A stretch of 20,096 nt of DNA from an uncultured Coprococcus sp. (GCA_934247115.1 CAKQIY010000034.1:1-20096); one strand, 5' to 3'. Counted from the first letter of the stretch, positions 1 through 8,118 are shown. Notes: a model not told the origin generated them from the sequence alone. A program made the numbers and translations.

Positions 1-39
1 GGCAATTTGCTGGAAAAGGATATAAGCAACTGATAGTGG

Positions 40-74
40 ATGACCATACTTCGTATGAGGTGTGGTCATTTTTT
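40..74 (+). terminator. Intrinsic terminator of an upstream gene
   Basis: A 10-bp stem (40-49 with 60-69, one wobble) is followed by a run of T. A shorter inner hairpin, catac/gtatg around ttc, can form instead. It ends a + strand gene that lies outside the window on the left; no coding region is visible in 1-40. Confidence 0.7.
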
Positions 75-134
75 ATGCATTTCTTTCGGTTTTTGCCTTG
101 ATTTTCCACAATAGTAACCTCCAGGTAACTACAC

Positions 135-146
135 CACAATATTGTG
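135..146. promoter_or_regulatory. Perfect 12-bp palindrome upstream of the flavoprotein/OpuC genes
   Basis: CACAATATTGTG reads the same on both strands and lies 129 bases before the first gene. The stretch 75-274 holds no gene; it contains this palindrome, an AT-rich tract and a possible -10 (TATAGA/TAGAAT, 173-180) without a convincing -35. A regulator site is a guess; the half-site order is opposite to that of Rex sites. Confidence 0.25.
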
Positions 147-274
147 CGTACTTTTTTTAATAGAAAACATCTTATAGAATAGTCTCGAAAGCAAGAGAAA
201 AACTTTGATGTTCCGATGCAATCGACAGCGTTTCGGGGCAGAGTGCAGAACATATTTTATAAGGAGGTACAGCA

Positions 275-871
275 ATGAACGCAGAGAGATGCCTGCAGAT
301 ACTCAGGGAGATAAAGGATGTGGCCTTTGCCACGGTTGATGACAAGGGCATGCCTCAGATAAGGATAATAGACATAATGCTGGTGGAAGGTGAGAAAGTT
401 TATTTCTGCACGGCAAGGGGCAAGGAATTTTACGCGCAGCTTATGCATGATGGAAATGTTGCGGTGACGGGCATGAACAGAGAATATCAGATGATAAGGC
501 TGAACGGAAAGGCGCGCAGGCTGGATGACCAGAAAAAGTGGATAGACAGGATATTTGCGGAGAATCCATCTATGAACAGTGTGTACCCGGATGACAGCAG
601 ATATGTGCTTGAGCCATTCTGCATTGACAACGGAGAAGTGGAATTCTTTGATCTTGGCAGGGAGCCGATAGTCAGAGAGACATTTGCGCTGGGGGGAAGT
701 GAAAAGACTTTCAAGGGATACGAGATAACCGACAAATGTATCCAGTGCGGGAAATGTGAGCGGATCTGCCCACAGAAGTGCATTAAGGATTTTGCGATAA
801 ATCAGACACACTGTCTGCACTGCGGATTGTGCTTTGAGGAGTGTCCGGTAAATGCGGTGAGGAAATTGTAA
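275..871 (+). CDS. FMN-binding split-barrel protein fused to a 2[4Fe-4S] ferredoxin domain
   Basis: This 198-residue protein joins two parts. Residues 1-130 look like the pyridoxamine-phosphate-oxidase-like FMN-binding split barrel (N-terminal ATVDDKGMPQIR and VYFCTARGKEFY are typical). Residues 150-198 carry two ferredoxin cluster motifs: C155-x2-C158-x2-C161-x3-C165 and C180-x2-C183-x2-C186-x3-C190. No signal peptide or membrane segment is seen, so it should be cytosolic. Inferred role: a small flavin/iron-sulfur oxidoreductase passing electrons between ferredoxin-type carriers and an unknown substrate. The ATG is well supported by AAGGAGGT at 261-268. It lies 42 bases before the OpuC permease gene on the same strand, so cotranscription is possible, but there is no obvious functional link to osmolyte uptake. 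The family is clear; the substrate is unknown. Confidence 0.85.
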   Translation: MNAERCLQILREIKDVAFATVDDKGMPQIRIIDIMLVEGEKVYFCTARGKEFYAQLMHDGNVAVTGMNREYQMIRLNGKARRLDDQKKWIDRIFAENPSMNSVYPDDSRYVLEPFCIDNGEVEFFDLGREPIVRETFALGGSEKTFKGYEITDKCIQCGKCERICPQKCIKDFAINQTHCLHCGLCFEECPVNAVRKL

Positions 872-913
872 TAGAAACCGAATCCACAGGATAAAGTTTA
901 AGGAGGATATAAC

Positions 914-2452
914 ATGTTAAAAGAAATGTGGACATTGCTGCTTGAGAAGAAAGGATTTTTCCTGGATCTTCTTGTGGAGCATATAGAGATATCATTGTTG
1001 GCAATAGTAATAGCTATAGTAATTGGCGGTGGTGTTGGAATACTGATAAGTGAATATCAGAAGGCGTCAAAGCCGACGCTCGGAGTGATAAACTTCCTGT
1101 ACACGATTCCGTCCATATCCATGCTGGGATTCCTCATACCGTTTTCTGGTGTGGGAAATGCGACGGCGGTCATTGCTCTGACCGTATATGCATTGCTGCC
1201 GATGGTCAGAAACACCAACACAGGTCTGACAAATGTGGATGAGAACATTCTCGAGGCGGCGAAGGGCATGGGAAGCACAAGAACGCAGATCTTATTCAAA
1301 GTCAAGCTTCCACTCGCGATGCCGGTCATAATCTCTGGAATCAGAAACATGGTGACAATGACGATAGCGCTTGCCGGTATAGCATCATTCATCGGCGCTG
1401 GTGGACTTGGCGTAGCAATCTACAGAGGTATCACGACAAATAACACAGCCATGACGATGGTAGGAAGTTTGCTCATTGCGCTGCTTGCACTGGCATTTGA
1501 TTTTGTTCTGGGATTTGTGGAGAGGCGTCTTTCAAAGAGGAGCGTTAAGGCAAAGAAGACAAACAGGATAATGGCAGCGGTATGCGTGGCACTTGTTCTG
1601 ATACTTGTTCTGATTCAGGTGGTGCCAAAGGATAAAAAGGAAACCATACATATCGCAACCAAGCCGATGACGGAGCAGTACATACTCGGTGAGATGCTGG
1701 ATATTCTGATCGAACAGGATACGGATCTTGACGTGGAGATAACCCAGGGTGTGGGTGGTGGAACTTCAAATATCCAGCCTGCCATGGAGAGCGGTGAATT
1801 TGACATTTACCCTGAGTACACGGGTACTGCATGGAACATGGTGCTGAAAAAGGATGGACTGTACACTGAGGACATGTTCACGGAGCTTGAAAGTGAGTAC
1901 GAAGATTCACTTGGAATGAGCTGGGTGGGCATGTACGGATTCAACAATACTTATGGTCTGGTGGTGCGCAAGGAGATTGCTGACAAATATAACATCAAGA
2001 CATATTCGGATCTGAGAGCGGTATCGGACAAGCTTATCTTCGGCGCTGAGTATGATTTCTTCGAGCGTGAGGATGGATATGATGCGCTCTGCAGCGAATA
2101 TGGATTCAATTTTAAGAAGACGATGGACATGGACATTGGACTCAAATATCAGGCTATCAATCAGGGCAAGATCGACGTTATGAATATATTTACAACAGAT
2201 GGACAGCTTGCGGCATCGGATGTGACGGTGTTGGTGGATGACAAGAATTTCTACCCGTCATACATGTGCGGAAATGTTGTCAGAAACGAGGTCATTGAAA
2301 GCCATCCGGAGATAAAGGATGTGCTGGATGAACTGTCAGGAACAATAACCGACAGCGACATGGCACAGATGAATTATGATGTTGAGACCGAAGGCAGAGA
2401 GCCTAGGGATGTTGCGGAGGAGTTTTTGTCCGGCAAGGGACTTTTAAAATAG
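914..2452 (+). CDS. Glycine betaine/carnitine/choline-type ABC transporter, permease fused to substrate-binding protein
   Basis: This 512-residue fusion has an N-terminal permease (about residues 20-205, five hydrophobic segments) with the EAA loop that docks to the ATPase (EAAKGMGSTRTQI, from 114). A further hydrophobic segment at about 218-237 anchors a C-terminal binding domain (243-512) of the OpuC/ProX type, marked by GGGTSNIQPAM and IYPEYTGTAW. The binding domain should lie outside the membrane, tethered rather than a free lipoprotein. Known relatives (OpuCB-OpuCC fusions, OpuA/BusA architecture) import compatible solutes for osmoprotection; some family members import choline or carnitine as nutrients. 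AGGAGG at 901-906 sets the start. The ATPase gene follows after 16 bases. The exact substrate cannot be read from sequence. Confidence 0.92.
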   Translation: MLKEMWTLLLEKKGFFLDLLVEHIEISLLAIVIAIVIGGGVGILISEYQKASKPTLGVINFLYTIPSISMLGFLIPFSGVGNATAVIALTVYALLPMVRNTNTGLTNVDENILEAAKGMGSTRTQILFKVKLPLAMPVIISGIRNMVTMTIALAGIASFIGAGGLGVAIYRGITTNNTAMTMVGSLLIALLALAFDFVLGFVERRLSKRSVKAKKTNRIMAAVCVALVLILVLIQVVPKDKKETIHIATKPMTEQYILGEMLDILIEQDTDLDVEITQGVGGGTSNIQPAMESGEFDIYPEYTGTAWNMVLKKDGLYTEDMFTELESEYEDSLGMSWVGMYGFNNTYGLVVRKEIADKYNIKTYSDLRAVSDKLIFGAEYDFFEREDGYDALCSEYGFNFKKTMDMDIGLKYQAINQGKIDVMNIFTTDGQLAASDVTVLVDDKNFYPSYMCGNVVRNEVIESHPEIKDVLDELSGTITDSDMAQMNYDVETEGREPRDVAEEFLSGKGLLK

Positions 2453-2468
2453 GTTGGAGGTACCAATA

Positions 2469-3266
2469 ATGAATACTGCTATTGAGTTTAGAAATGTAAA
2501 AAAGTCGTATGGAGATAAGGCGGTCATAGAAAATCTCAACCTCACAGTTGAGCAGGGAGAATTTGTAACCATAGTGGGTTCGTCAGGCTGTGGCAAGACG
2601 ACAGCACTTAAGATGATAAATGGTCTTATCGACGCCACAGATGGGGATATACTGATAGACGGCGAGAATATCAGGGACAAAGATCTTATTGAGCTTCGCA
2701 GAAGTATTGGCTATTCTATACAGGGAAGCGTGCTTTTTCCTCATATGACAGTGGAGGAGAACATATCTTATGTGCCAAATCTTCTAAATAAAAAGGACAG
2801 GGCTAAGACGAGGAACGCCGTATCAAAATGGATGAAGATAGTGGGACTTGATGAGGAGATAAAGAACAGATATCCGGGCGAACTGTCCGGCGGACAGCAG
2901 CAGAGAGTTGGCATTGCCAGAGCACTTGCGGCATCACCGGACATACTGTTGATGGATGAGCCGTTCGGCGCAGTTGATGAGATAACGAGGGCTCAGCTTC
3001 AGCAGGAGATCAAGAGAATACATGAGGAGACGAAGATAACTATCATGTTCGTAACACATGATATATCAGAGGCGCTCCTGCTTGGAACGAAGGTGCTAGT
3101 CATGAACAAAGGTGGTGTTGAACAGTATGACACACCGGCGGAGATACTGAAAAATCCGGCGACAGACTTTGTGGCACAGCTTGTCTACAGGCAGAGGCAC
3201 CAGTGCAATCTGTCGGAAGGCCAGATCGGGGATTGCCAGTACAGTTTTGTGGCAGGTCTTGAATAA
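2469..3266 (+). CDS. OpuC-type ABC transporter ATP-binding protein, short form without CBS domains
   Basis: Numbered from the ATG at 2469, this 265-residue ATPase has Walker A GSSGCGKTT (37-45), Q-loop Gln85, signature LSGGQ (139-143), Walker B ILLMDEP (159-165) and switch His197. It powers the upstream permease/binding-protein fusion. The reading frame is open from a TTG at 2454, but GGAGG at 2456-2460 lies inside that extension and is well placed for the ATG, so the ATG is chosen. OpuCA and OpuAA proteins usually run to about 380-400 residues with two CBS domains that sense ionic strength; here the protein stops soon after the nucleotide-binding domain, with a Cys-containing tail (RQRHQCNL). 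Osmotic gating by CBS domains is therefore absent or supplied elsewhere. Confidence 0.9.
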   Translation: MNTAIEFRNVKKSYGDKAVIENLNLTVEQGEFVTIVGSSGCGKTTALKMINGLIDATDGDILIDGENIRDKDLIELRRSIGYSIQGSVLFPHMTVEENISYVPNLLNKKDRAKTRNAVSKWMKIVGLDEEIKNRYPGELSGGQQQRVGIARALAASPDILLMDEPFGAVDEITRAQLQQEIKRIHEETKITIMFVTHDISEALLLGTKVLVMNKGGVEQYDTPAEILKNPATDFVAQLVYRQRHQCNLSEGQIGDCQYSFVAGLE

Positions 3267-3315
3267 AGAAGGTGCCGCCCCCAGGGTAAATAGTGATAGT
3301 TGATTGGAGAATTAG

Positions 3316-4104
3316 ATGAACCAGAGTGAGAGAAGAATATATTTGATAAAACGGTTGCTGGAAGAACGCAGCGATTGCGCAGGCGTGCAGATTCCATCTG
3401 GCAGTGAGGCTCAGCGCAGACTACTCCGTTCACTTATGAATGTCAGGATGCCGGGAGACATCGACTCAGAATTTCTGAGGATACAGGATGAGTATCTGAC
3501 ACAGGTAAATGATGAGAAAGGCATAGTGGAGCTTTGTGACATCCCAGAGATTCAGAAGGACACATACGTGTGGCGTGGAGATATAACAAGGCTTGCAGTC
3601 TCAGCCATAGTAAATGCAGCAAATAGCGGCATGACCGGATGTTACGTGCCGTGTCACAACTGCATAGACAATTGTATACATACATTTGCGGGGGTGCAGC
3701 TAAGAAACAGATGTGGCGAGATCATGCGTGAGCAGGGACACGAAGAAGCGACAGGACAAGCGAAGATAACACCGGCTTACAATCTTCCGTGCAAATATGT
3801 GATCCACACAGTTGGCCCGATCGTGCAGGGGAGGCTTACAGCGGAACATGAACGATTATTGACGTCATGCTATAGAAGCTGTCTTGCGGTTGCTGACGAA
3901 AACAGTGCAGATTCCATAGCATTTTGCTGCATATCCACTGGTGTATTCATGTTTCCAAATGAGCGGGCTGCCGAGATAGCTGTGGAGACTGTCAAAGCAT
4001 ACAGGCAAGAGACAGGCAGCAGAATAAAGGTGGTGTTCAATGTGTTTAAGGAAGAAGACGAGAGGATATATAGAAAGCTGCTGGATAAGAAGGTGAAAAT
4101 ATGA
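3316..4104 (+). CDS. Zinc-type macrodomain protein-ADP-ribose hydrolase
   Basis: This 262-residue protein has an N-terminal helical part (1-80) and a macrodomain (about 85-260). Diagnostic pieces are WRGDITRL (86-93), IVNAANSGMTGCYVPCHNC (98-116), the Cys/His-rich loop with C113, H114, C116, C120 and H122 that resembles the zinc site of SirTM-linked macrodomains, and CCISTGVFMFP near 204-214 (phosphate-binding loop). Relatives in Staphylococcus and Streptococcus remove ADP-ribose from a protein modified by SirTM. TTGGAGA at 3303-3309 precedes the ATG. Its stop overlaps the next gene's start (ATGA at 4101-4104), so the two products are translationally coupled. The gap of 49 bases to the ABC ATPase gene may allow readthrough from the opuC transcript. 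The call is firm; the target protein is unknown. Confidence 0.9.
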   Translation: MNQSERRIYLIKRLLEERSDCAGVQIPSGSEAQRRLLRSLMNVRMPGDIDSEFLRIQDEYLTQVNDEKGIVELCDIPEIQKDTYVWRGDITRLAVSAIVNAANSGMTGCYVPCHNCIDNCIHTFAGVQLRNRCGEIMREQGHEEATGQAKITPAYNLPCKYVIHTVGPIVQGRLTAEHERLLTSCYRSCLAVADENSADSIAFCCISTGVFMFPNERAAEIAVETVKAYRQETGSRIKVVFNVFKEEDERIYRKLLDKKVKI

Positions 4105-5045
4105 GAGCTACAGGCCTATTAAAAAGAAGAATAACATTTGAGTCATTCCTCTGTGGAACTCCCGCAAGAGATTACGTATATCAGAGCGACCCGTATGAAA
4201 AACAGATAATGCAGGCGGCACAGGCGATAGCTGATGCGGACTGCGTGCTCATAGGTGCGGGGGCTGGCATGAGTGCAGCTGCAGGAGCTCAGTATGGCGG
4301 TGATTTCTTTGAGGAAAATTTTGGTGAGTTTAAGCAGAAATATGGGAATGGTCCATACATGCAGGATATGTACAGTGCAGGCTTTTATCCGTATCCTGAT
4401 GAGGAGAGCTATTGGGGATATTGGTCAAAGCAGGCTGTGCTGGGCGGAATAAAGCTGGATGTCACACCGCTTCACAAGAAACTTCTGGATGGACTAACCG
4501 GAAAAGATATATTTGTGTTGAGCACAAATGCGGACGGTCAGTTTGTGAAAGCCGGGTTGCCGCAGGAGAAGATATTCTGCACCCAGGGCGATTACTTTCA
4601 TATACAGTGCGCGCATGCCTGCCATGACAAGACATACGATGCCACTGATATGTTTCTGCAAATGGATCAGGCAAGAAGAGACTGCAAGATCCCAACATAT
4701 ATGGTTCCGCGCTGCCCTGTCTGTGGAGGCTCGATGGACATGAACCTCCGCAAGGATGGTTATTTTGTTCAGGACAGTGCGTGGTATGAGGCGGAGAGGT
4801 GCTTCGGTGATTTTGTCGCCAGATCCCTGGACAGTAAGCTTGTGCTCCTTGAGCTGGGCGTTGGATTCAACACGCCAACCATAATCCGTTTTCCTTTTGA
4901 GAAAATGACACGAGAACACGACAACATAACGCTTATCAGGTTAAATCTCGATCAAGCTGTGATTCCGGAAAGTCTTGGTAGTAGGGCTATAGGGATAAAT
5001 GCAGATATGGCAGAGAGTATAAATGATATATTTAAAATCGTGTGA
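4101..5045 (+). CDS. Class M sirtuin (SirTM), probable protein ADP-ribosyltransferase
   Basis: This 314-residue SIR2-family protein has the NAD-binding motif GAGAGMS (52-58), TNAD (142-145) and a Cys4 zinc site, C170-x3-C174 and C205-x2-C208. At the position of the catalytic His of deacetylating sirtuins it has Gln162 (TQGDY), a class M feature. Class M enzymes studied in S. aureus and S. pyogenes act as ADP-ribosyltransferases on a lipoylated GcvH-like protein, reversed by the partner macrodomain. The upstream macrodomain gene overlaps it by 4 bases, fitting that pair. No GcvH-L, lipoate ligase or flavin oxidoreductase gene of the described operons is visible in the window, so the carrier may be encoded elsewhere or the target may differ. 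The first ~30 residues are unusual, and a later start cannot be excluded. Confidence 0.88.
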   Translation: MRATGLLKRRITFESFLCGTPARDYVYQSDPYEKQIMQAAQAIADADCVLIGAGAGMSAAAGAQYGGDFFEENFGEFKQKYGNGPYMQDMYSAGFYPYPDEESYWGYWSKQAVLGGIKLDVTPLHKKLLDGLTGKDIFVLSTNADGQFVKAGLPQEKIFCTQGDYFHIQCAHACHDKTYDATDMFLQMDQARRDCKIPTYMVPRCPVCGGSMDMNLRKDGYFVQDSAWYEAERCFGDFVARSLDSKLVLLELGVGFNTPTIIRFPFEKMTREHDNITLIRLNLDQAVIPESLGSRAIGINADMAESINDIFKIV

Positions 5046-5087
5046 TCCATTGATTTATATACGTTTTGGAGAGTTTTGTAAAAACTG

Positions 5088-5116
5088 TAGACAAAGATTT
5101 TTGCAAGTGATATAAT
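5088..5116 (+). promoter_or_regulatory. Promoter of the Rpn-like gene
   Basis: TAGACA (5088-5093), a 17-base spacer and TATAAT (5111-5116), with TGA directly before the -10 (extended -10). Transcription should start near 5123, giving a leader of about 180 bases before the ATG at 5304. Confidence 0.7.
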
Positions 5117-5220
5117 CCGTCCAAAGCATAGGTTTCAAGTCAAATATTTCTACGGCAAAGATCAGTATTTCATATCTTTATCTCGCGAATTTCTCATGCT
5201 TTTGTATCACATTTTGTAAG

Positions 5221-5277
5221 CAGGGGATTCTGGTAAAGAGTAAACTTGTATGTTCAGTCAGACATTGTTATCCCCTG
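5221..5277 (+). promoter_or_regulatory. Leader RNA stem upstream of the Rpn-like gene
   Basis: CAGGGGAT (5221-5228) and ATCCCCTG (5270-5277) are perfect reverse complements. They enclose 41 bases and end 13 bases before the AGGAGG site at 5291-5296. The long leader could control translation, but no known riboswitch class was recognised. Confidence 0.35.
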
Positions 5278-5303
5278 AAATAAATACTCAAGGAGGACAA
5301 TGA

Positions 5304-6347
5304 ATGGCACAGAAAAGTAAAAGAGATTATTATCTCGATTATTCTATTCTTGACAGGGAGAATGGAGACATTTTTAAGCAGGCAATCACCAACCTGTCAC
5401 GAATACTTGGAAACGTAAATGAAAAGTATAAGGATTCTGTATTCCGAATGTTAGTGAATGACAGGAGTGTTGCACTTGAAATTTATAATGCAATGAACGG
5501 ATCGAATTATAACAATCCTGATGAGGTAATCGTGACAACATTGAAAAATGCAATATATATGGGCGTGAAGAATGATGCCTCTTTTATTATTGCATCACAG
5601 CTCATGTTATACGAGCAGCAATCTACAGTTAATCCTAATATGCCTTTGCGTGATCTGGAGTATGTGGCATGCCTTATGGCGGCACTTACATATAATGCGA
5701 ATATTTACAGTAGACGATTGATCAGACTACCAGAGCCTAAATTTGTAGTATTCTATAATGGCAAAGAGAAAATCCCAGAAAGATATGAGATGAAATTATC
5801 GGATGCATATGAAAAGCATACAGATAATCCGGCATTGGAGTTGAAGATAGATGTTCTAAACATCAATCCTGGATATAATGAAGATCTGTTAAAAAGGAGT
5901 CCAACTCTTTATCAGTACATGGAATTTGTTAGTACCGTCAGAAAATTTCAGAACAAATATCCATTTGATGAGGCGATAGAGCTGGCTATAGATGAATGTG
6001 TGAAAAATGGGGTTTTGTCTGACTTTCTAGAGAAGAACAGGGCGGAGGTGCTGAGAATGAATATATTTGAGTATGATCAGGAAAAGCATATAAAGATGGA
6101 GAAAGAAGAATCGCTTGAGGAAGGGATTCAGATAGGTGAGGAGCGTGGTGAACGTAAAACCCTTGTCAGGCAGGTGGGTGCAAAAATAAAGAAAGGATAT
6201 ACAATTGATCAGATAGCTGATTTGCTTGAGTATCCGGTTGACGAAATTGAACCTATTTATAATATGGTAAGAGAGTCTGCTGATAGTTATAAAGTAAAGA
6301 AAATGGCTTCAGAAGATAGAAATGAGACAGAAAAAGATAACAATTAA
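5304..6347 (+). CDS. Rpn/PD-(D/E)XK nuclease-family protein (transposase-like)
   Basis: This 347-residue protein resembles the Rpn-type, PD-(D/E)XK-fold family that is multi-copy in Lachnospiraceae and often labelled transposase. Supporting features are the candidate active-site pattern Asp91 followed by E104-x-Q106 (YEQQS), then MPLRDLEY (113-120), FVVFYNGKEK near 148-157, and a charged C-terminal part ending in a helix-turn-helix-like segment (YTIDQIADLLEYP, about 295-307). E. coli RpnA relatives are DNA endonucleases that promote RecA-independent recombination; whether this copy cuts DNA is unknown. AGGAGG at 5291-5296 sets the ATG at 5304; an out-of-frame ATG at 5300 is ignored. The gene stands alone, with its own promoter and terminator. 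No inverted repeats typical of an IS flank it. More AT-rich codon use than its neighbours suggests transfer. Confidence 0.75.
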   Translation: MAQKSKRDYYLDYSILDRENGDIFKQAITNLSRILGNVNEKYKDSVFRMLVNDRSVALEIYNAMNGSNYNNPDEVIVTTLKNAIYMGVKNDASFIIASQLMLYEQQSTVNPNMPLRDLEYVACLMAALTYNANIYSRRLIRLPEPKFVVFYNGKEKIPERYEMKLSDAYEKHTDNPALELKIDVLNINPGYNEDLLKRSPTLYQYMEFVSTVRKFQNKYPFDEAIELAIDECVKNGVLSDFLEKNRAEVLRMNIFEYDQEKHIKMEKEESLEEGIQIGEERGERKTLVRQVGAKIKKGYTIDQIADLLEYPVDEIEPIYNMVRESADSYKVKKMASEDRNETEKDNN

Positions 6348-6364
6348 AATAATTCCAAAGTAAG

Positions 6365-6400
6365 GCTGCACTATCATCAATTGATAATGCAGCTTTTTTT
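6365..6400 (+). terminator. Intrinsic terminator of the Rpn-like gene
   Basis: GCTGCA (6365-6370) pairs with TGCAGC (6388-6393), with an inner TATCA/TGATA stem and a run of seven T (6394-6400). It starts 17 bases after the stop. The convergent hcp gene ends 14 bases further on, so the hairpin may also slow transcription from the other side, although no T-run follows on that strand. Confidence 0.85.
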
Positions 6401-6413
6401 GAACATATATTTT

Positions 6414-7991
6414 TTATCGTTTCAGTATCGCATCCATATCCTGTTCCGGTGCGGTAATAGGATTAAGCTGGTAATTTTCCACCAGATATTTAATCACAGT
6501 CTCAGACATGAACGCAGGCAGTGTCGGGCCGATATACATGTTGCGCACACCCAGCGACAGCAGGGTGAGAAGGATGCAGACTGCCTTCTGCTCATACCAT
6601 GACAGTACAAGGGTGAGCGGGAGGTCGTTTATGCTGCAATGAAATGCATCAGCCAGAGCCAGGGCGACCTTGATGGCACTGTAGGAGTCATTGCACTGCC
6701 CCATGTCGAGTATTCTTGGAATCCCGTCAATTTCGCCGAGGTCGAGATCGTTGAAACGGTATTTGCCACAGGCGAGGGTGAGGACAAGAGTGTCCATCGG
6801 AGTCTGCTTTACAAATTCGGTGTAATAGTTGCGTCCCGGATGTGCGCCGTCACAGCCTCCAACGAGGAAAATGTGCTTGATATGTCCTGCCTTGATGGCA
6901 TCTATGATCTTGCCAGCCTGTGACAGAACTGCGCTGTGTCCAAATCCGGTTGTCAGCATATGACCGCCGTTTATGCCGCTCATGCTTCTGTCGTGTTCGT
7001 AGCCGCCGAGCTTTTGGGCATGTTTTATGATCGGAGTGAAATCCTTTTTGCCGGCTCTTGTGCCGGAGATGTGTATCATGCCATCATAGCCAACAACCGA
7101 TGTGGTGTAGATCCTGTCTTTGTAGCTCGGCCTTGGCGGCATGAGACAGTTGGTGGTAAAAAGCACCGGTGCGGGAATATTTTCAAATTCCGTCTGCTGG
7201 CTCTGCCATGCCGTTCCGAAGTTGCCCGCCAGGTGATGGTATTTGTTGAGCTCCGGATAGCCGTGTGCAGGCAGCATCTCGCAGTGGGTATATACATTTA
7301 CCCCTGTCTTTTCAGTCTGCTCAAGGAGCTGTGACAGGTCGTTCAGGTCGTGACCGGAGACCACGATAAATGGCCCTTTTTTGATGTCGACATTCACTCT
7401 CGCAGGCACAGGATTGCCAAATGATTCAGTGTTGGCCTTGTCCAGAAGCTCCATGCATTTGAAGTTGACCTGGCCAAATTCCATGATGAGTTCTATCCAT
7501 TCAGTTACGCTGTGCTCCCTGTTCACCTCGCACAGTCCTTTGTAGAACCACTTCAGAACCTCATTATCTGTGTATCCGAGATTCATGGCGTGATGGGCGT
7601 ATGCCGCCATACCCTTGAGTCCAAACAGCAGGGTGGAACGCAAGGACACTATATCCGTGTCACCATCCCATAGGTCGATCACCTGTATCTTTTCAGCCTC
7701 AGATCTGCTGATCTTGTTCTGCTCGTTCCTGACCCTTCCCATAAATTCTTTTATTGCATTGTCGTCAAAGTTGACATTTGTCAGAGTGGTGAAAAGACCA
7801 TCTATGATAAGCCTGTCGGCGACTGTGCTGTGTTTATTCTCCTTTTTTGAGAGCTCTGCAAGTTTTATAAGCTCACACACAAGCTCGTCCTGTAGATTAG
7901 ATGTGGACGGCTGTTTGCCGCACACTCCGGTATTGACGCAGGCGGAACCTCCTGCTGTCTGCTGACACTGAAAACAAAACATATTTGACAT
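6414..7991 (-). CDS. hcp: Hybrid cluster protein (hydroxylamine reductase)
   Basis: Numbered from the ATG at 7991, the protein has 525 residues, close to the family's usual ~550. The N-terminal cluster motif is C6-x2-C9-x8-C18-x5-C24 (FCFQCQQTAGG), the [4Fe-4S]-type pattern of anaerobes. Ligand regions of the hybrid 4Fe-2O-2S cluster follow in order: SGHDLNDL, HCEMLPAHGYPEL, TTNCLMPP, VGGCDGAHPGR, TLACGKYRF and MGQCNDSYSA. Hcp proteins reduce nitric oxide or hydroxylamine in the cytosol and protect against nitrosative stress. The reading frame continues upstream to 8090, but AGGAGGT (complement of 8001-8007) sits 9 bases before the ATG at 7991, which begins the family's typical N-terminus. 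No hcr reductase gene is adjacent. A palindrome 110 bases upstream may be its operator. Confidence 0.95.
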   Translation of the reverse strand: MSNMFCFQCQQTAGGSACVNTGVCGKQPSTSNLQDELVCELIKLAELSKKENKHSTVADRLIIDGLFTTLTNVNFDDNAIKEFMGRVRNEQNKISRSEAEKIQVIDLWDGDTDIVSLRSTLLFGLKGMAAYAHHAMNLGYTDNEVLKWFYKGLCEVNREHSVTEWIELIMEFGQVNFKCMELLDKANTESFGNPVPARVNVDIKKGPFIVVSGHDLNDLSQLLEQTEKTGVNVYTHCEMLPAHGYPELNKYHHLAGNFGTAWQSQQTEFENIPAPVLFTTNCLMPPRPSYKDRIYTTSVVGYDGMIHISGTRAGKKDFTPIIKHAQKLGGYEHDRSMSGINGGHMLTTGFGHSAVLSQAGKIIDAIKAGHIKHIFLVGGCDGAHPGRNYYTEFVKQTPMDTLVLTLACGKYRFNDLDLGEIDGIPRILDMGQCNDSYSAIKVALALADAFHCSINDLPLTLVLSWYEQKAVCILLTLLSLGVRNMYIGPTLPAFMSETVIKYLVENYQLNPITAPEQDMDAILKR

Positions 7992-8101
7992 GTACTGTAT
8001 ACCTCCTGAAATTATGAATCTGTCTGAAAAACTGGTGACTGCCTGGCAGTCTGTGGATTTTCTTCTAAATAGAGTATGGGCAGACAGCAAAAGTTTTATA
8101 C

Positions 8102-8118
8102 AATGTTAAACATTATAT
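8102..8118 (-). promoter_or_regulatory. Candidate hcp promoter with overlapping palindromic operator
   Basis: On the minus strand TATAAT (complement of 8113-8118) is joined by a perfect 13-base palindrome, AATGTTTAACATT (8102-8114). No good -35 lies at the right distance, which would suit an activator-dependent promoter. Control by an FNR/CRP-type regulator such as HcpR is an idea from hcp biology only; the bases do not fit a consensus I can name. Confidence 0.35.

Noticed and set aside
135..146. Rex redox-repressor site
   Set aside because: Rex half-sites read TTGTGA outward to TCACAA; this palindrome has the halves in the reverse order.
257..820. 187-codon minus-strand frame
   Set aside because: Antisense to the split-barrel/ferredoxin gene, whose cluster motifs and start signal are clear.
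2454..2468. TTG start for the OpuC ATPase
   Set aside because: The GGAGG lies inside this extension and is correctly spaced for the ATG at 2469.
5304..6400. Complete insertion sequence around the Rpn-like gene
   Set aside because: No terminal inverted repeats or target duplication found at the flanks; the family is better seen as a nuclease than an IS transposase.
6639..7334. Two plus-strand frames of 94 and 132 codons
   Set aside because: Both are antisense to hcp, whose cluster motifs cover this region.
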